From Ichthyophthirius multifiliis (Eukaryota; Ciliophora; Oligohymenophorea; Hymenostomatida): 64,000 nt of DNA. Both the position numbers and the translations under genes were made by a program. How positions within the stretch are numbered: the stretch's first letter is position 1; every line of letters begins with the position of its first letter. The notes below the pieces were generated by a model. It was given only the letters and a program-made list of their open reading frames with translations, did no database searches and was not told the DNA's origin. The stretch is from contig NW_004086000.1 in assembly GCF_000220395.1 (NCBI RefSeq), positions 62,001 through 126,000 of the forward strand. Reading direction: 5' to 3'. Of this stretch, positions 62,084 through 64,000 are shown piece by piece.

Positions 62084-63948
62084 ATGAGTAATTTATATGT
62101 ATTTTTTTTTTTTAAACATTTTAAATCAGACGATGATCCTATTGTAGCAACACACTATAATAATATTAAAATACAAAGTATATATGAATAATAAAATTTT
62201 AATTAGAAAAAAAAATAGTTTAATAATAAGTAAGTAAAATAACTGATAAAAGTAACAGTTTTACATTTTTTTTATTTATTAATCCTGAAAGTGGAAATAA
62301 ATAAGCAAAATAATATTTAGACTTAAATGTTACTTTTTTTTAAAAAAAAAGTTTTAATTAATTTTTAAAAAAAAGGTTGAAACATTAAAATTTAATTTAA
62401 ATAAAGAAAAAGATGAAATGAAAAAATATGAAGCATAGTTGTATTTTTATAATTTTATTGATCCTGAGTAAAGAAATTTAGGATTATTAAAATTAAAGGA
62501 AGAAATTGAATAAAGTATTTTATATAAACAAATAATAAAATTTGATAAAAAAAAAATTAAGAATAAGAAAAATTTTAATTTATTAATTAGATAAAACAAA
62601 TATAAGAGCAATAGTTTGTGGAGGAGATGGATCATTAATGTGGGTAGTCAGTCAAATTATATAATAAGGATGTGATATCGAATAATGTCCAATTGGAGTA
62701 GTCCCTATTGGTACAGGAAATGATTTTTCGAGAGTATTAGGTTGGTTATATGTTATTTTATAAAAAAAATTAATATATTTATAATAGGATGGGGAGGAAA
62801 TAGTCCTTCTGAGTTAATAGGAAAAAATATGGAAACATTAAAAAAAATGACTCTTAAATGGATTTAATCAATTATTGAAGAATTTGATATTTGGGATATT
62901 AAAGTTGAAACTTTAGAAGTAAAAAAATATGAATATTAAATAAAAAAAGAATATAAAAAATTAATAAAGAATGGACATTTTAAAAAAATAGAAAAAATAT
63001 TAAAAAATGGAAAAACAGTTTTATAAAAATAAATTATGCAATAAAAAAATTCTGAAGATAAATTAGAAAATATTCATGTATTGAGGCATAAACTAAGCAA
63101 TTATATGAGTGTAGGTGCTGATGCTAGAATAGGGTTTGGATTTGATAAAAATAGAACCAAGAGTACTTGTGTTAATAAAATGATTTATTGTTGGGAAGGA
63201 TTTAAAAAAAATTTTTTAAAAACATTAAAGATGGATAAAGTATTATAAGGATTATAATAAATATAACCTGATGATATAGAAAGCGATGAAGTATAAATTG
63301 TTTTTTGTTTTATAATTAAAATATCAATAGTTTTCCAATTATAATATAAACATTGAAAACAATGCATAAAATAAAATATATTAATTTATTACGAAAAAAA
63401 AAGTATAATAACAATAAAATAATAATTCTAATAGTAAAAAAATTATAATTTTTAAAATATTTACCAAATTTTTTAATTAATTTAAAGAAATAAACATCGA
63501 TGATATTGTATTAAAAGGAGATCCTATAAATATATTACTTTTAAATATAAATAGTTATTCATAAGGTGTATATGATATATGGAAAAACTGCAGAAATAAA
63601 TTAGCTCTTTAAAAAAACAATAATAAGCCAATAAAAGATACTTTTTAAGAATAAAATTTCGGAGATGGAAAAATTGAATTTTTATCTTTTTATTCTATTA
63701 ATAGTATTGGAATGGAAAGAATAATAAAAGGACAAGCACATAGGGTTGGGTAAGGAGGCGGCCCTTTTATTCTAAGATTTAATAAAGAAAATAATAATAA
63801 ATAACCTATTGTTACATATTTTTAAATAGACGGAGAATATTATTAAGTTGTTTCACCTAAATGCATAAAAATTAGTAAATGTAAATAATTACCAAGAGGA
63901 AAGATTAAAGTTATGGTAGAAAGTTCTTCCGTTTAAACAAAAGTTTGA
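62084..63948 (+). CDS. Diacylglycerol kinase, frame broken at an A9 run
   Basis: Phosphorylates diacylglycerol to phosphatidic acid. The catalytic domain shows FINPESGNKQAKQYLDLN, IRAIVCGGDGSLMWVVSQI (nucleotide loop GGDGS), VPIGTGNDFSRVLGWGGNSP, then MSVGADARIGFGFDKNR with YCWEGFKKNF of the accessory domain. The C-terminal part (INILLLNINSYSQGVYDIW, NFGDGKIEFLSFYSINSIGM, QLPRGKIKVMVE) completes it before TGA at 63946-63948. Introns at 62329-62375, 62515-62590 and 62741-62787 are in phase; one or more lie between about 63297 and 63490. No C1 or EF-hand motif is seen. The N-terminal frame (DDDPIVATHYNNIK) connects to QQQVSKITDKSNSF only if one A is added to the A9 run at 62207-62215. Confidence 0.92.
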
Positions 63949-64000
63949 AAAAGTAATAACTTTGTAATTCACATATATATAAAATATATTTAATTTGCAC
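63949..64000. other. End of window, no gene
   Basis: A 52-bp A/T-rich stretch after the diacylglycerol kinase stop. Nothing recognised. Confidence 0.5.

Noticed and set aside
62515-62590. A frame break at the A10 run in the diacylglycerol kinase gene
   Set aside because: The run lies inside a GT...AG intron (62515-62590) whose removal is exactly in phase.
1-64000. Transposon, CRISPR array, rRNA, operon or bacterial elements
   Set aside because: No transposase motif, regularly spaced repeat, rRNA-like block or ribosome-binding-site pattern was seen; the repeats found are simple A/T microsatellites.

Overview
This window is macronuclear-type DNA from a ciliate. TAA and TAG occur in the middle of almost every recognisable protein and fall where glutamine is expected, and every convincing gene ends in TGA. 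The sequence is extremely A+T rich (by eye well over four fifths) and genes are split by short introns, mostly about 46-120 nt, with GT at the start and AG at the end. Ciliary proteins, a CNBD potassium channel and a TmcB/PAS membrane protein point to Oligohymenophorea; the base composition resembles Ichthyophthirius more than Tetrahymena. This placement is inference, not a database result. Nothing bacterial, no rRNA, no tRNA, no CRISPR array and no transposon could be supported.

Layout. 0.3-9 kb: a CIMIP2/FAM166-like ciliary microtubule inner protein, a seven-exon gene of unknown function, a CHCHD2/10-like twin-CX9C protein, a von Willebrand A protein (minus) and a secreted GH19 chitinase. 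10-20 kb: an ankyrin/coiled-coil protein and ER glucosidase I (both minus), a Q-rich coiled-coil protein, a poorly resolved minus gene, and GET4 (minus). 20.5-25 kb: a mitochondrial-type methionine aminopeptidase followed by MCM8. 25-31 kb: sparse, with a B-box/WD40-like minus gene and several small hypothetical genes. 31-37.3 kb: a large multi-pass TmcB-TPR/PAS protein and a TPR protein (both minus). 37.5-42.3 kb: a HAKAI-like RING/C2H2 protein, a cyclin and the kinetochore protein NDC80, all plus. 42.4-48.6 kb: a multi-pass membrane protein and a CNBD potassium channel (both minus). 49-53.5 kb: two coiled-coil genes, a membrane protein and ribosomal protein eS10. 53.9-61.5 kb: one very large secreted or surface protein. 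62-64 kb: a diacylglycerol kinase.

The genes do not form an operon-like system; they are ordinary single-copy eukaryotic genes with short spacers. Loose functional groups are membrane signalling (potassium channel, TmcB/PAS protein, multi-pass protein, diacylglycerol kinase) and cell cycle or chromosome maintenance (cyclin, NDC80, MCM8).

The most unusual feature is a recurrent frame break. In seven otherwise good genes the reading frame breaks exactly at a coding-strand run of 6-9 A, and in every case one extra A (equal to a -1 slip) restores the protein. Homopolymer undercalls in the assembly are the simplest cause. Slippage on A runs is the alternative. Other A runs of equal or greater length, in MCM8 and NDC80, are read straight through.
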